From JAXHUE01 sp034189655 (GTDB lineage: Bacteria > Chloroflexota > Dehalococcoidia > E44-bin15), in contig JAXHUE010000028.1 of NCBI GenBank assembly GCA_034189655.1, positions 1 to 23,312 of the forward strand: DNA of 23,312 nucleotides, in the 5' to 3' direction. Below are positions 1 through 11,013 of this stretch, piece after piece. A program made the position numbers and the translations under genes. Position 1 is the first letter of the stretch, and every line of letters starts with the position of its first letter. Below the pieces are notes generated by a model. The model was given only the letters and a program-made list of their open reading frames with translations, was not told where the DNA came from and did not search any database.

Positions 1-2
1 TA

Positions 3-31
3 TTGACAAATCACTAACTCGGTGTTATCAT
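3..31 (+). promoter_or_regulatory. rpoB: Sigma-70-type promoter of rpoBC
   Basis: A perfect -35 TTGACA (3-8) is separated by exactly 17 bases from a -10 TATCAT (26-31). Transcription would start near 38, giving a leader of about 137 bases before the rpoB ATG at 175. No ribosomal protein gene (rplL/rplJ) precedes rpoB inside the window, so this looks like a dedicated rpoBC promoter. Only about 3 bases lie upstream of it in the window, so other promoters cannot be excluded. Confidence 0.7.
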
Positions 32-65
32 ATACATTTGATTAATGATGACCTCGATCTCTCTC

Positions 66-100
66 TTAGTGCCCTTGATGCCTTTAGTGCCCTTAATGCC
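66..100 (+). repeat. Tandem 17-bp direct repeat in the rpoB leader
   Basis: TTAGTGCCCTTGATGCC (66-82) is followed after one T by TTAGTGCCCTTAATGCC (84-100), which differs at one base in 17. The period is 18 bp. The repeat lies in the transcribed leader between the predicted promoter and the rpoB start. Its function is unknown. Confidence 0.8.
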
Positions 101-130
101 GATTCCTCAACACCACTAGCTAGTATCTGT

Positions 131-170
131 TGTCTTTTGCGGGGAACGAGTGTCTTCTTTGGGGAGAGCG
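131..170 (+). repeat. Imperfect 20-bp tandem duplication carrying the rpoB ribosome-binding site
   Basis: Bases 131-150 (TGTCTTTTGCGGGGAACGAG) and 151-170 (TGTCTTCTTTGGGGAGAGCG) match at about 14 of 20 positions and lie head to tail. Each copy holds a GGGGA block. The second block, GGGGAGAG at 161-168, is well placed as the Shine-Dalgarno for the ATG at 175. The first looks like a duplicate without a properly spaced start. A 10-bp palindrome, ACTAGCTAGT, lies just upstream at 115-124. Confidence 0.5.
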
Positions 171-174
171 TAGT

Positions 175-3100
175 ATGACCTCTACTCTCGGTAGTTATCA
201 CACGGCAGTACCTATCACGCCCAGGAAATCTTTCAGCAAGATACCCCACGTTTTGGATGTGCCCAACCTGATACAGATCCAGCTCAACTCCTTCAACTGG
301 TTCCTCAACGAAGGTCTGCGAGACCTGTTCCAGGAGATATCGCCCATCCAGGACTTCACCGGCACACGCTTCGAGCTCCACTTCTTAGAGCACGAGTTTC
401 GCACCCCCAAGTACTGCGAGCTCGAGTGCCGCGAGCGGGACATCACCTTTGCCGCCCCGCTCTACGTCAAGGTCAGGCTCGTGGTGAAGGAGACTGGAGA
501 GATAAAGGAGCAGGACATCTTCATGGGCGATTTCCCCATGATGACGTCGAACGGCACCTTTGTCATCAACGGCGCAGAGCGGGTGGCGGTGAGCCAGCTC
601 ATCCGCTCGCCCGGCGTCTACTTCACCATGGAGGAGGACGTTGCCAGCGGGCGCACCCTGTGTTTTGCCAAGCTCATACCGGAGCGAGGGGCCTGGCTTG
701 AGTTCGAGACCAGCGGCAAGGACGTGGTCTCGGTCAAGGTCGATGGCAAGCGCAAGATACCCATCACCACCATGCTGCGCGCCATCGGCTACAGCAGCGA
801 TGACGAGCTCCTGGAGCTGTTCCGCGATGTGGATACCTCCCCAGACCACCCCTACATCGAGGCCACCATGGAGCGCGACCCGCAGGTGAGGAACGAGCAC
901 GATGCCTTGATCGAGTTCTACAGCCGCCTACGGCCCGGGGACCTGCCCACCATAGATAATGCCAACGGCCTGATAAACAACCTCCTGTTCAACCCCCGCC
1001 GCTACAACCTGGGCAAGGTGGGCCGCTACAAGCTGAACAAGAGGCTCAAGCTGGGGCTGTCCATGGAGCAGCGGGTGCTCACCAGGGAGGACCTGGTGGG
1101 GATAGTGCGCCACATCATCATGGTGAACAACGGCACCGACTCCTTCGACGACATCGACCACCTGGGCAACCGCCGGGTGCGCACCGTGGGCGAGCTCATC
1201 CAGAACCAGTTCCGCATCGGGCTGCTCCGCATGGAGCGGGTGATCAAGGAGCGGATGAGCATCATCGACCCGGAGTCGGTGACCCCCAGCGCCCTGATAA
1301 ACGTGCGGCCGGTGGTGGCGGCGATGCGGGAGTTCTTCGGCGCCTCGCAGCTCTCCCAGTTCATGGACCAGACCAACCCCCTCGCCGAGCTCACCCACAA
1401 GCGGCGCGTGTCCGCCCTGGGGCCGGGGGGCCTGTCGCGGGAGCGTGCCGGCTTCGAGGTGCGCGACGTGCACCACTCCCACTACGGGAGGATATGCCCC
1501 ATAGAGACGCCCGAGGGCCCCAACATCGGCCTCATCGGGTCGCTCGCCACCTACAGCGTCATCAACCAGTACGGCCTCATCGAGACCCCGTATCGCCGGG
1601 TGGGGAAAGTGCTGCCGAGCCACTCTGCCGACCTGGTGGGGCGCAGGGTGGCAGAGACCATGCCCGACGAAGAGGGGCAGCCCGTCGTGGAGAAGGGCAC
1701 GCAGGTGACGACGGCGCTCTCGAAGCGCCTAAAGGGCATGCCGGCCAGGGAGGTGAGGGTGACGCCCTTCGTGACCAACGAGATCGTGTACCTCTCCGCA
1801 GACGAGGAGGAAGAGTACGTCATCACCCAGGCCAACGAGCCACTGGACGATAAGAACCAGTTCATCCACGAGAAGATAGACGCCAGGCAGGGGAGCAAGT
1901 TCTACGAAGAGGTGCCGGACAAGGTAGACCTTGTGGACGTGTCTCCCAAGCAGATCGTGAGCGTCTCCACTGCCTTGATACCGTTCCTCGAGCACGACGA
2001 CGCCAACCGTGCCCTCATGGGCTCGAACATGCAACGCCAGGCGGTGCCGCTCGTCTGCTCCGAGGCCCCCATAATCGCCACCGGCATGGAGATGCAGGCG
2101 GCGTGCGACAGCGGGCAGGTGGTCATCTCGGCGAGCGAGGGCGAGGTGACCTCGGTGACGGCGTGGCGCATCGTGGTGCGCGACGATAGCGGCCAGGAGC
2201 ACAGCTATCCCCTCACCAAGTTCGCCCGCTCCAACCAGGGGACGTGCATAAGCCAGCACCCGCTGGTGAGCAAGGGCGACCACGTGGTGACGGGGAGTGT
2301 CCTCGCCGACAGCTACTCCACGGACCGCGGGGAGATGGCCCTGGGCCAGAACGTCCTCTGCGCCTTCATGAGCTGGGAGGGCTACAACTTCGAGGACGCG
2401 GTGCTGGTGAGCGAGAGCCTGCTCAAGGACGAGAAGTTCACCTCTGTCCACGTCGAGAAGCACGAGGTGGAGGCGCGGGACACCAAGCTGGGGGCAGAGG
2501 AGATAACCAGGGATATCCCCAATGTCGGCGATGAGAGCTTACGGAACTTAGACGACTACGGCGTGGTGCGCGTCGGGGCCGAGGTGGAGCCCGGCGATAT
2601 CCTGGTGGGAAAGATCACCCCCAAGGGTGAGACCGAGCTCACCGCGGAGGAGAAGCTGCTGCGGGCCATATTCGGTGAGAAGGCGCGGGAGGTGAAGGAC
2701 ACCTCGCTGCGGGTGCCCCACGGCGAGTGGGGCAAGGTCATCGATGTCAAGGTGTTCTCCCGCGAGACCCACGCCGAGCTCCCGCCGGGGGTCAACCAGC
2801 TGGTGCGGGTGTGGGTGGCACAGAAGAGGAAGGTGTCCGAGGGCGACAAGATGGCGGGGCGGCACGGCAACAAAGGGGTGATATCCCGCATACTGCCGGT
2901 GGAGGACATGCCCTTCCTCCCCGACGGTCGCCACGTAGAGCTGGTGCTGAACCCCATAGGCGTCCCCTCCAGGATGAACCTGGGACAGGTCCTGGAGACC
3001 CACCTGGGATGGGCCGCCCACCAGCTAGGGCACAAGGTGCTCTCGCCGGTGTTCGACGGGGCGGATAACGATGCCATCGAGGACGCCCTGTCGCAGGCGT

Positions 3101-3852
3101 GGATCGCGCAGCGCTCAGGGGCGGTGAGCCCGGACCCCGACATGGACGGGATGCCCTTCGACCCGGAGCAGGCCAGCGCCTGGCTCCAGGAGCGGGGCTA
3201 CGATGCCGAGCGCATCTTCGGCGACGACCACAGAGGAGAGGCCAAGCAGGCCTGCCTGCGGCTGTGGCTCACCGACGTCGGGGTGCCCGCCGAGGCCTTA
3301 AGCGACGGCGAGGTGGAGGCGGAGGCCAAGCGGGTAGCCCAGGAGCGCGGGCTGCCGCTGCCGGTGTGGGGCAAGACCGTCCTCTACGACGGCCGCACCG
3401 GCGAGCCCTTCGACCAGGCGGTGACCGTTGGCTACATCTACATGATGAAGCTCATCCACCTGGTCGAGGACAAGATACACGCTCGCTCCACGGGGCCCTA
3501 CTCCCTCATCACCCAGCAGCCGCTGGGAGGGAAGGCCCAGTTCGGCGGGCAGCGCTTCGGGGAGATGGAGGTCTGGGCCCTGGAGGCCTACGGCGCGGCC
3601 CACGTCCTCCAGGAGCTGCTCACCGTCAAGTCGGACGACGTGCTGGGCCGGGCCCGGACCTACGAGGCCATCGTCAAGGGCGAGGACATACTGGAGCCCG
3701 GTGTCCCCGAGTCGTTCAAGGTGCTGGTGAAGGAGCTGCAGAGCCTGGGGCTCGCGGTCGAGGTGCTCAATGAGGAGGAGGAGAAGGTCATCCTCATGGA
3801 GGACTCTGCGATAGACTTCCCGCGGCTTAAGATGCCGCGGTACGAGGAGTGA
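175..3852 (+). CDS. rpoB: DNA-directed RNA polymerase subunit beta
   Basis: Encodes the beta subunit of RNA polymerase, 1225 residues, which forms one side of the catalytic cleft of the cytoplasmic core enzyme. The ATG at 175 is chosen because GGGGAGAG lies 6 bases upstream. An in-frame TTG at 130 would add 15 unlike residues. The rifampicin-binding region (residues about 386-425, GASQLSQFMDQTNPLAEL onward, then THKRRVSALGPGGL) keeps the residues equivalent to E. coli Asp516, His526 and Ser531, so no classical resistance substitution is seen. The KMAGRHGNKG motif is near residue 891. Between the VFDGAD segment (about residue 960) and LYDGRTGEPFD (about 1065) there is a roughly 80-residue insertion of the kind known in some Chloroflexi. 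The stop overlaps the start region of rpoC, so the two are translationally coupled. Confidence 0.98.
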   Translation: MTSTLGSYHTAVPITPRKSFSKIPHVLDVPNLIQIQLNSFNWFLNEGLRDLFQEISPIQDFTGTRFELHFLEHEFRTPKYCELECRERDITFAAPLYVKVRLVVKETGEIKEQDIFMGDFPMMTSNGTFVINGAERVAVSQLIRSPGVYFTMEEDVASGRTLCFAKLIPERGAWLEFETSGKDVVSVKVDGKRKIPITTMLRAIGYSSDDELLELFRDVDTSPDHPYIEATMERDPQVRNEHDALIEFYSRLRPGDLPTIDNANGLINNLLFNPRRYNLGKVGRYKLNKRLKLGLSMEQRVLTREDLVGIVRHIIMVNNGTDSFDDIDHLGNRRVRTVGELIQNQFRIGLLRMERVIKERMSIIDPESVTPSALINVRPVVAAMREFFGASQLSQFMDQTNPLAELTHKRRVSALGPGGLSRERAGFEVRDVHHSHYGRICPIETPEGPNIGLIGSLATYSVINQYGLIETPYRRVGKVLPSHSADLVGRRVAETMPDEEGQPVVEKGTQVTTALSKRLKGMPAREVRVTPFVTNEIVYLSADEEEEYVITQANEPLDDKNQFIHEKIDARQGSKFYEEVPDKVDLVDVSPKQIVSVSTALIPFLEHDDANRALMGSNMQRQAVPLVCSEAPIIATGMEMQAACDSGQVVISASEGEVTSVTAWRIVVRDDSGQEHSYPLTKFARSNQGTCISQHPLVSKGDHVVTGSVLADSYSTDRGEMALGQNVLCAFMSWEGYNFEDAVLVSESLLKDEKFTSVHVEKHEVEARDTKLGAEEITRDIPNVGDESLRNLDDYGVVRVGAEVEPGDILVGKITPKGETELTAEEKLLRAIFGEKAREVKDTSLRVPHGEWGKVIDVKVFSRETHAELPPGVNQLVRVWVAQKRKVSEGDKMAGRHGNKGVISRILPVEDMPFLPDGRHVELVLNPIGVPSRMNLGQVLETHLGWAAHQLGHKVLSPVFDGADNDAIEDALSQAWIAQRSGAVSPDPDMDGMPFDPEQASAWLQERGYDAERIFGDDHRGEAKQACLRLWLTDVGVPAEALSDGEVEAEAKRVAQERGLPLPVWGKTVLYDGRTGEPFDQAVTVGYIYMMKLIHLVEDKIHARSTGPYSLITQQPLGGKAQFGGQRFGEMEVWALEAYGAAHVLQELLTVKSDDVLGRARTYEAIVKGEDILEPGVPESFKVLVKELQSLGLAVEVLNEEEEKVILMEDSAIDFPRLKMPRYEE

Positions 3853-3857
3853 GAGGG

Positions 3858-8065
<4,208 letters not shown>

Positions 8066-8069
<4 letters not shown>

Positions 8070-8782
8070 CGGTTGATGAGGTCTGCCAGGTAGCCGGCGC
8101 CGAAGCCGTTATCGATGTTGACCACCGATACCCCGGCGGCACAGGTGTTGAGCATGGCGAGCAGTGCCGCCAGCCCCTTGAAGCTGGCCCCGTAGCCCAC
8201 GCTGGTGGGTACGGCGATGACGGGCACCGCGACCAGGCCACCGACGACGCTGGGGAGCGCCCCCTCCATGCCTGCCACCACCACTATAGCCCTCGCCTGC
8301 TCCAGCCGGGGCAACTCGTCGAGCAGGCGGTGCACGCCGGCGACGCCCACATCGTACGCGCGCTCGACGATGCTGCCCATCAGCCCCGCGGTGACGGCGG
8401 CCTCCTCGGCCACGGGGATGTCCGCGGTGCCGCCGCAGAGCACCATCACGCCGGGGCGCGTGGGGGGCCCGGCCCGGTTCAAGGTGATGGCACGCGCCGT
8501 GGCGTGGTACTCCACGTCGGGCACGCGCCCCTGCACCGCCTGGTAGCACTCGGGCGTGGCCCTGGTCACCAGCACCCTCTCGGAGGCCTGCGCCAGGCTA
8601 TCCACGATGGCGGCCACCTGGTGCGGCTGCTTCCCCTCGCCGAAGACCACCTCAGGGAAGCCCTTGCGCAGGGCGCGGTGGTGGTCTATCCTGGCGAACC
8701 CCAGCTCTTCGTAGGGGAGGCGCTTTAACCGGGCCAGGGCATCGTCTATGGATACCTCGCCAGACTGTACCCCGCAGAGCAA
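8066..8782 (-). CDS. larB: LarB, nickel-pincer cofactor biosynthesis carboxylase
   Basis: LarB-family protein with a C-terminal PurE (AIR carboxylase)-like domain. In the Lar pathway LarB carboxylates and hydrolyses nicotinic acid adenine dinucleotide, the first step towards the nickel-pincer nucleotide cofactor. Numbered from the TTG at 8782 (238 residues), the conserved DHHRALRKGFPEVVFGEGK lies at 33-51, LCGGTADIPVAEEA at 115-128, and VVAGMEGALPSVVGGL at 168-183 with VPTSVGYGA following at 191-199. TTG 8782 is the only canonical in-frame start but has no ribosome-binding site. A full AGGAGG lies 7 bases before an ATC at 8806, and starting there adds MDSERLYH, a typical LarB N terminus (see findings). 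The gene is convergent with rpoC and divergent from cooS. No larC, larE or larA is seen, so its final client is unknown. Confidence 0.92.
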
Positions 8783-8835
8783 GTGATAGAGACGCTCGCT
8801 ATCGATATCGCTCCCTCCTCCTGTACGGCGAGGAG

Positions 8836-8864
8836 ATTATAGCACCGCAGGCGCCCGCCATCAA
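8836..8864 (-). promoter_or_regulatory. larB: Promoter of larB
   Basis: On the minus strand, -35 TTGATG (8864-8859), a 17-base spacer and a perfect -10 TATAAT (8841-8836). The -10 is also extended (TGCTATAAT). The predicted transcript starts near 8829, only a few bases before the GGAGGAGGGAG ribosome-binding site (8821-8811). This very short leader favours a larB start near 8806 rather than at the TTG at 8782. Confidence 0.65.
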
Positions 8865-8890
8865 TAGAGCGCCTGTCTCCTAAAAGGCGT

Positions 8891-8920
8891 TTGACTTGTC
8901 ATGCAGCAAGTTGTTATAAT
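8891..8920 (+). promoter_or_regulatory. cooS: Promoter of cooS with a possible internal operator
   Basis: -35 TTGACT (8891-8896), an 18-base spacer and a perfect -10 TATAAT (8915-8920). The leader is about 45 bases and ends in GGGAGGAAC before the ATG. Inside the core promoter lies the inverted repeat ACTTG-N8-CAAGT (8894-8911), placed where a bound regulator would block or reposition polymerase. The operator role is inferred from position only. No CooA-type site was recognised. Confidence 0.65.
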
Positions 8921-8972
8921 AAAGAACAGATAGATCGTGAAATTGGCCACGACCTTATAGTGAGGGAGGAAC

Positions 8973-10943
8973 ATGGCTGATAGGCAGACCTTTGACCCTG
9001 GCGAAATCGAAATGCTGCGGAAGGCGGAGGCCGAGGGTGTATCGACGGCGATCCACCGCGGGGCCGCCACCAAGCCCTGTCCCATAGGGCATGATGGCAA
9101 CTGCTGCTCCAACTGCTACATGGGCCCCTGCCGGCTCACCGGCAAGACCACCATGGGCATCTGCGGGGCCACCCTGGAGACAGTGGAGGCGCGCAACCTG
9201 GCACGGCACATTGCCGGTGGCGCGGCGGCCCACTCCGACCACGGTCGCAACATGGCCTTGACCCTACTCGCGGTAGCTGAAGGGGAGGCCCCAGGCTACC
9301 AGATAAAGGACGAGGGGAAGCTGCGGAAGGTCGCCGGGTACCTGGGCGTGCCCATCGACGGGCGCTCGACACAAGAGATCGCCCTCGACGTGGCCCACGT
9401 AGCCCTCGGCGAGTTCGGCCGCCAGGAGGGAGAGCTCCTCTATACAAAGCGGGCCCCGGCGAAGAGGCAGCAGATATGGCGCCAGCTTGGCATCATACCC
9501 AGGGGCATCGACCGCGAGATCGTGGAGACCCTGCACCGCACCCACATGGGGAGCGACCAGGATGCCGAGCACCTGTTGCTGCACTCGCTCCGCGTCGCCA
9601 TCGGCGATGGCTGGGGAGGCTCGCTCCTTGCCACCGATATCAGCGATATCCTCTTCGGCATACCGGTGCCGGTGGCCTCCAGGTCGAACTTCGGCATCCT
9701 CAAAGAGAAGGAGGTGAACATCGCCATCCACGGCCACGAGCCCACTCTGGCCGAGATGATGGTGGTGGCGGCATCAGAGCCGGAGCTCATAGAGTATGCC
9801 AAGTCCAAGGGGGCCGCGGGCATTAACCTGGTGGGCATGTGCTGCAGCGGCAATGAGCTCTTGCTGCGCCACGGTATACCTATACTGGGCAACCTGCTCC
9901 AGTCCGACCTCGCCATAGTCACCGGTGCCATCGAGGCCGTGGTAGTTGACTACCAGTGCATCATGCAGGGGCTGCAGGGGGTTTCCGAGCACTACCACAC
10001 CAAGCTCGTCACCACATCGCCCAAGGTGAAGATAACCGGCGCCACCCACATGGAGTTCGAGGACCACACCGCGCTCGAGGTGGCGAAGCAGATAACAAGG
10101 ATGGCCATCGATAATTTCGCCAACCGCAAGGAGACCCAGATACCGGACCTCGTGGACCACCTGGTGGCCGGCTTCTCCCACGAGTACATCGCCTACATGC
10201 AGGGTGGGAGCTACCGCGAGTCCTTCCGCCCCTTGAACGACGCTATCATGCAGGGGAGGATACGCGGCGCCGCCGGCGTCGTCGGGTGCAACAACGTACA
10301 CACCCCCCACGACGAGGCCCACATCAACATCGTCAAGGAGTTCATCAGGAACGACGTGCTGGTGGTGACCACGGGCTGCAACGCCGTGGCCTGTGCCAAG
10401 CAGGGCCTGCTCACTCCGGAGGTGATGGACTATGCCGGCCCCGGCCTTCGGGAGGTGTGCCAGACCGTGGGCATCCCGCCGGTGCTCCACATGGGCTCGT
10501 GCGTGGATAACTCGCGCATACTCACCGTGCTCACCCAGATGGCCACCGAGGGCGGCCTGGGCGAGGACATCGCCGACCTGCCAGCGGTGGGCGTAGCCCC
10601 AGAGTGGATGAGCGAGAAGGCGCTCTCCATCGGCACCTACTGTGTGGCCTCCGGCGTCTACACCCTGTTCGGCGTGGGCAACCCGCTCGCGGGGAGCCCC
10701 GAGGTGACCAGGATGGTGCTCGACGGCTGGGGGGAGAAGGTAGGCGGCAAGCTGGAGTTCGAGCCCGACTGGCGCAAGATAGTGGAGAAGTCACTGGCCC
10801 ACATCGATGCCAAGAGGGCGGCCCTGAAGCTGGAGCAGTACGACCCGCAGCGCTACACAAAGACCGAGGCGTACCTCCCTGGCGACGCCCTGCCCGATGA
10901 GCTGTACCGCGAGGGCAGCTACACGAGGGCCAAGGTCTCCTGA
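8973..10943 (+). CDS. cooS: Ni-Fe carbon monoxide dehydrogenase, catalytic subunit CooS
   Basis: Anaerobic CO dehydrogenase catalytic subunit, 656 residues, catalysing CO + H2O <-> CO2 + 2H+ + 2e- with ferredoxin-type partners. It is a cytoplasmic homodimer. Cys36, 44, 45, 48, 53 and 64 match the D- and B-cluster cysteines; the first five keep the spacing of the Carboxydothermus enzyme, and the last loop is three residues shorter. The Ni-Fe C-cluster ligands are all present: the His in IHGHEPT (253/255), Cys291 (MCCSGNE), Cys329 (DYQC), Cys439 (VGCNN), Cys469 (TTGCN) and Cys510 (MGSCVDN). Also present are the catalytic Lys549 (MSEKA) and the proton-path HSDHGR at 87-92. GGAGG precedes the ATG. 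It stands alone, with no acetyl-CoA synthase or electron-transfer gene beside it, so its use (Wood-Ljungdahl or CO oxidation) is open. cooC and cooT homologues lie 8-9 kb away across the gap. Confidence 0.97.
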   Translation: MADRQTFDPGEIEMLRKAEAEGVSTAIHRGAATKPCPIGHDGNCCSNCYMGPCRLTGKTTMGICGATLETVEARNLARHIAGGAAAHSDHGRNMALTLLAVAEGEAPGYQIKDEGKLRKVAGYLGVPIDGRSTQEIALDVAHVALGEFGRQEGELLYTKRAPAKRQQIWRQLGIIPRGIDREIVETLHRTHMGSDQDAEHLLLHSLRVAIGDGWGGSLLATDISDILFGIPVPVASRSNFGILKEKEVNIAIHGHEPTLAEMMVVAASEPELIEYAKSKGAAGINLVGMCCSGNELLLRHGIPILGNLLQSDLAIVTGAIEAVVVDYQCIMQGLQGVSEHYHTKLVTTSPKVKITGATHMEFEDHTALEVAKQITRMAIDNFANRKETQIPDLVDHLVAGFSHEYIAYMQGGSYRESFRPLNDAIMQGRIRGAAGVVGCNNVHTPHDEAHINIVKEFIRNDVLVVTTGCNAVACAKQGLLTPEVMDYAGPGLREVCQTVGIPPVLHMGSCVDNSRILTVLTQMATEGGLGEDIADLPAVGVAPEWMSEKALSIGTYCVASGVYTLFGVGNPLAGSPEVTRMVLDGWGEKVGGKLEFEPDWRKIVEKSLAHIDAKRAALKLEQYDPQRYTKTEAYLPGDALPDELYREGSYTRAKVS

Positions 10944-10970
10944 TATACCACACACACGATAGGCTATAGT

Positions 10971-11002
10971 CAGTCGCTTCCCCCTTGCCGGGGAAGCGAC
11001 TG
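10971..11002 (+). terminator. Strong hairpin between cooS and the methyltransferase-Maf gene
   Basis: A perfect 13-bp stem: CAGTCGCTTCCCC (10971-10983) pairs with GGGGAAGCGACTG (10990-11002) around a 6-base loop. It lies 28 bases after the cooS stop and is followed by TAGTTTA, a weak T stretch. It is probably a cooS terminator or an RNA 3'-end stabiliser. Because it ends 11 bases before the next ATG, it could also limit translation of that gene when read through. Confidence 0.6.
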
Positions 11003-11013
11003 TAGTTTACGCC

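Noticed and set aside
8891..8920. CooA-type CO-sensor binding site before cooS
   Set aside because: The inverted repeat here (ACTTG-N8-CAAGT) does not fit the CRP-like spacing and sequence expected for CooA.
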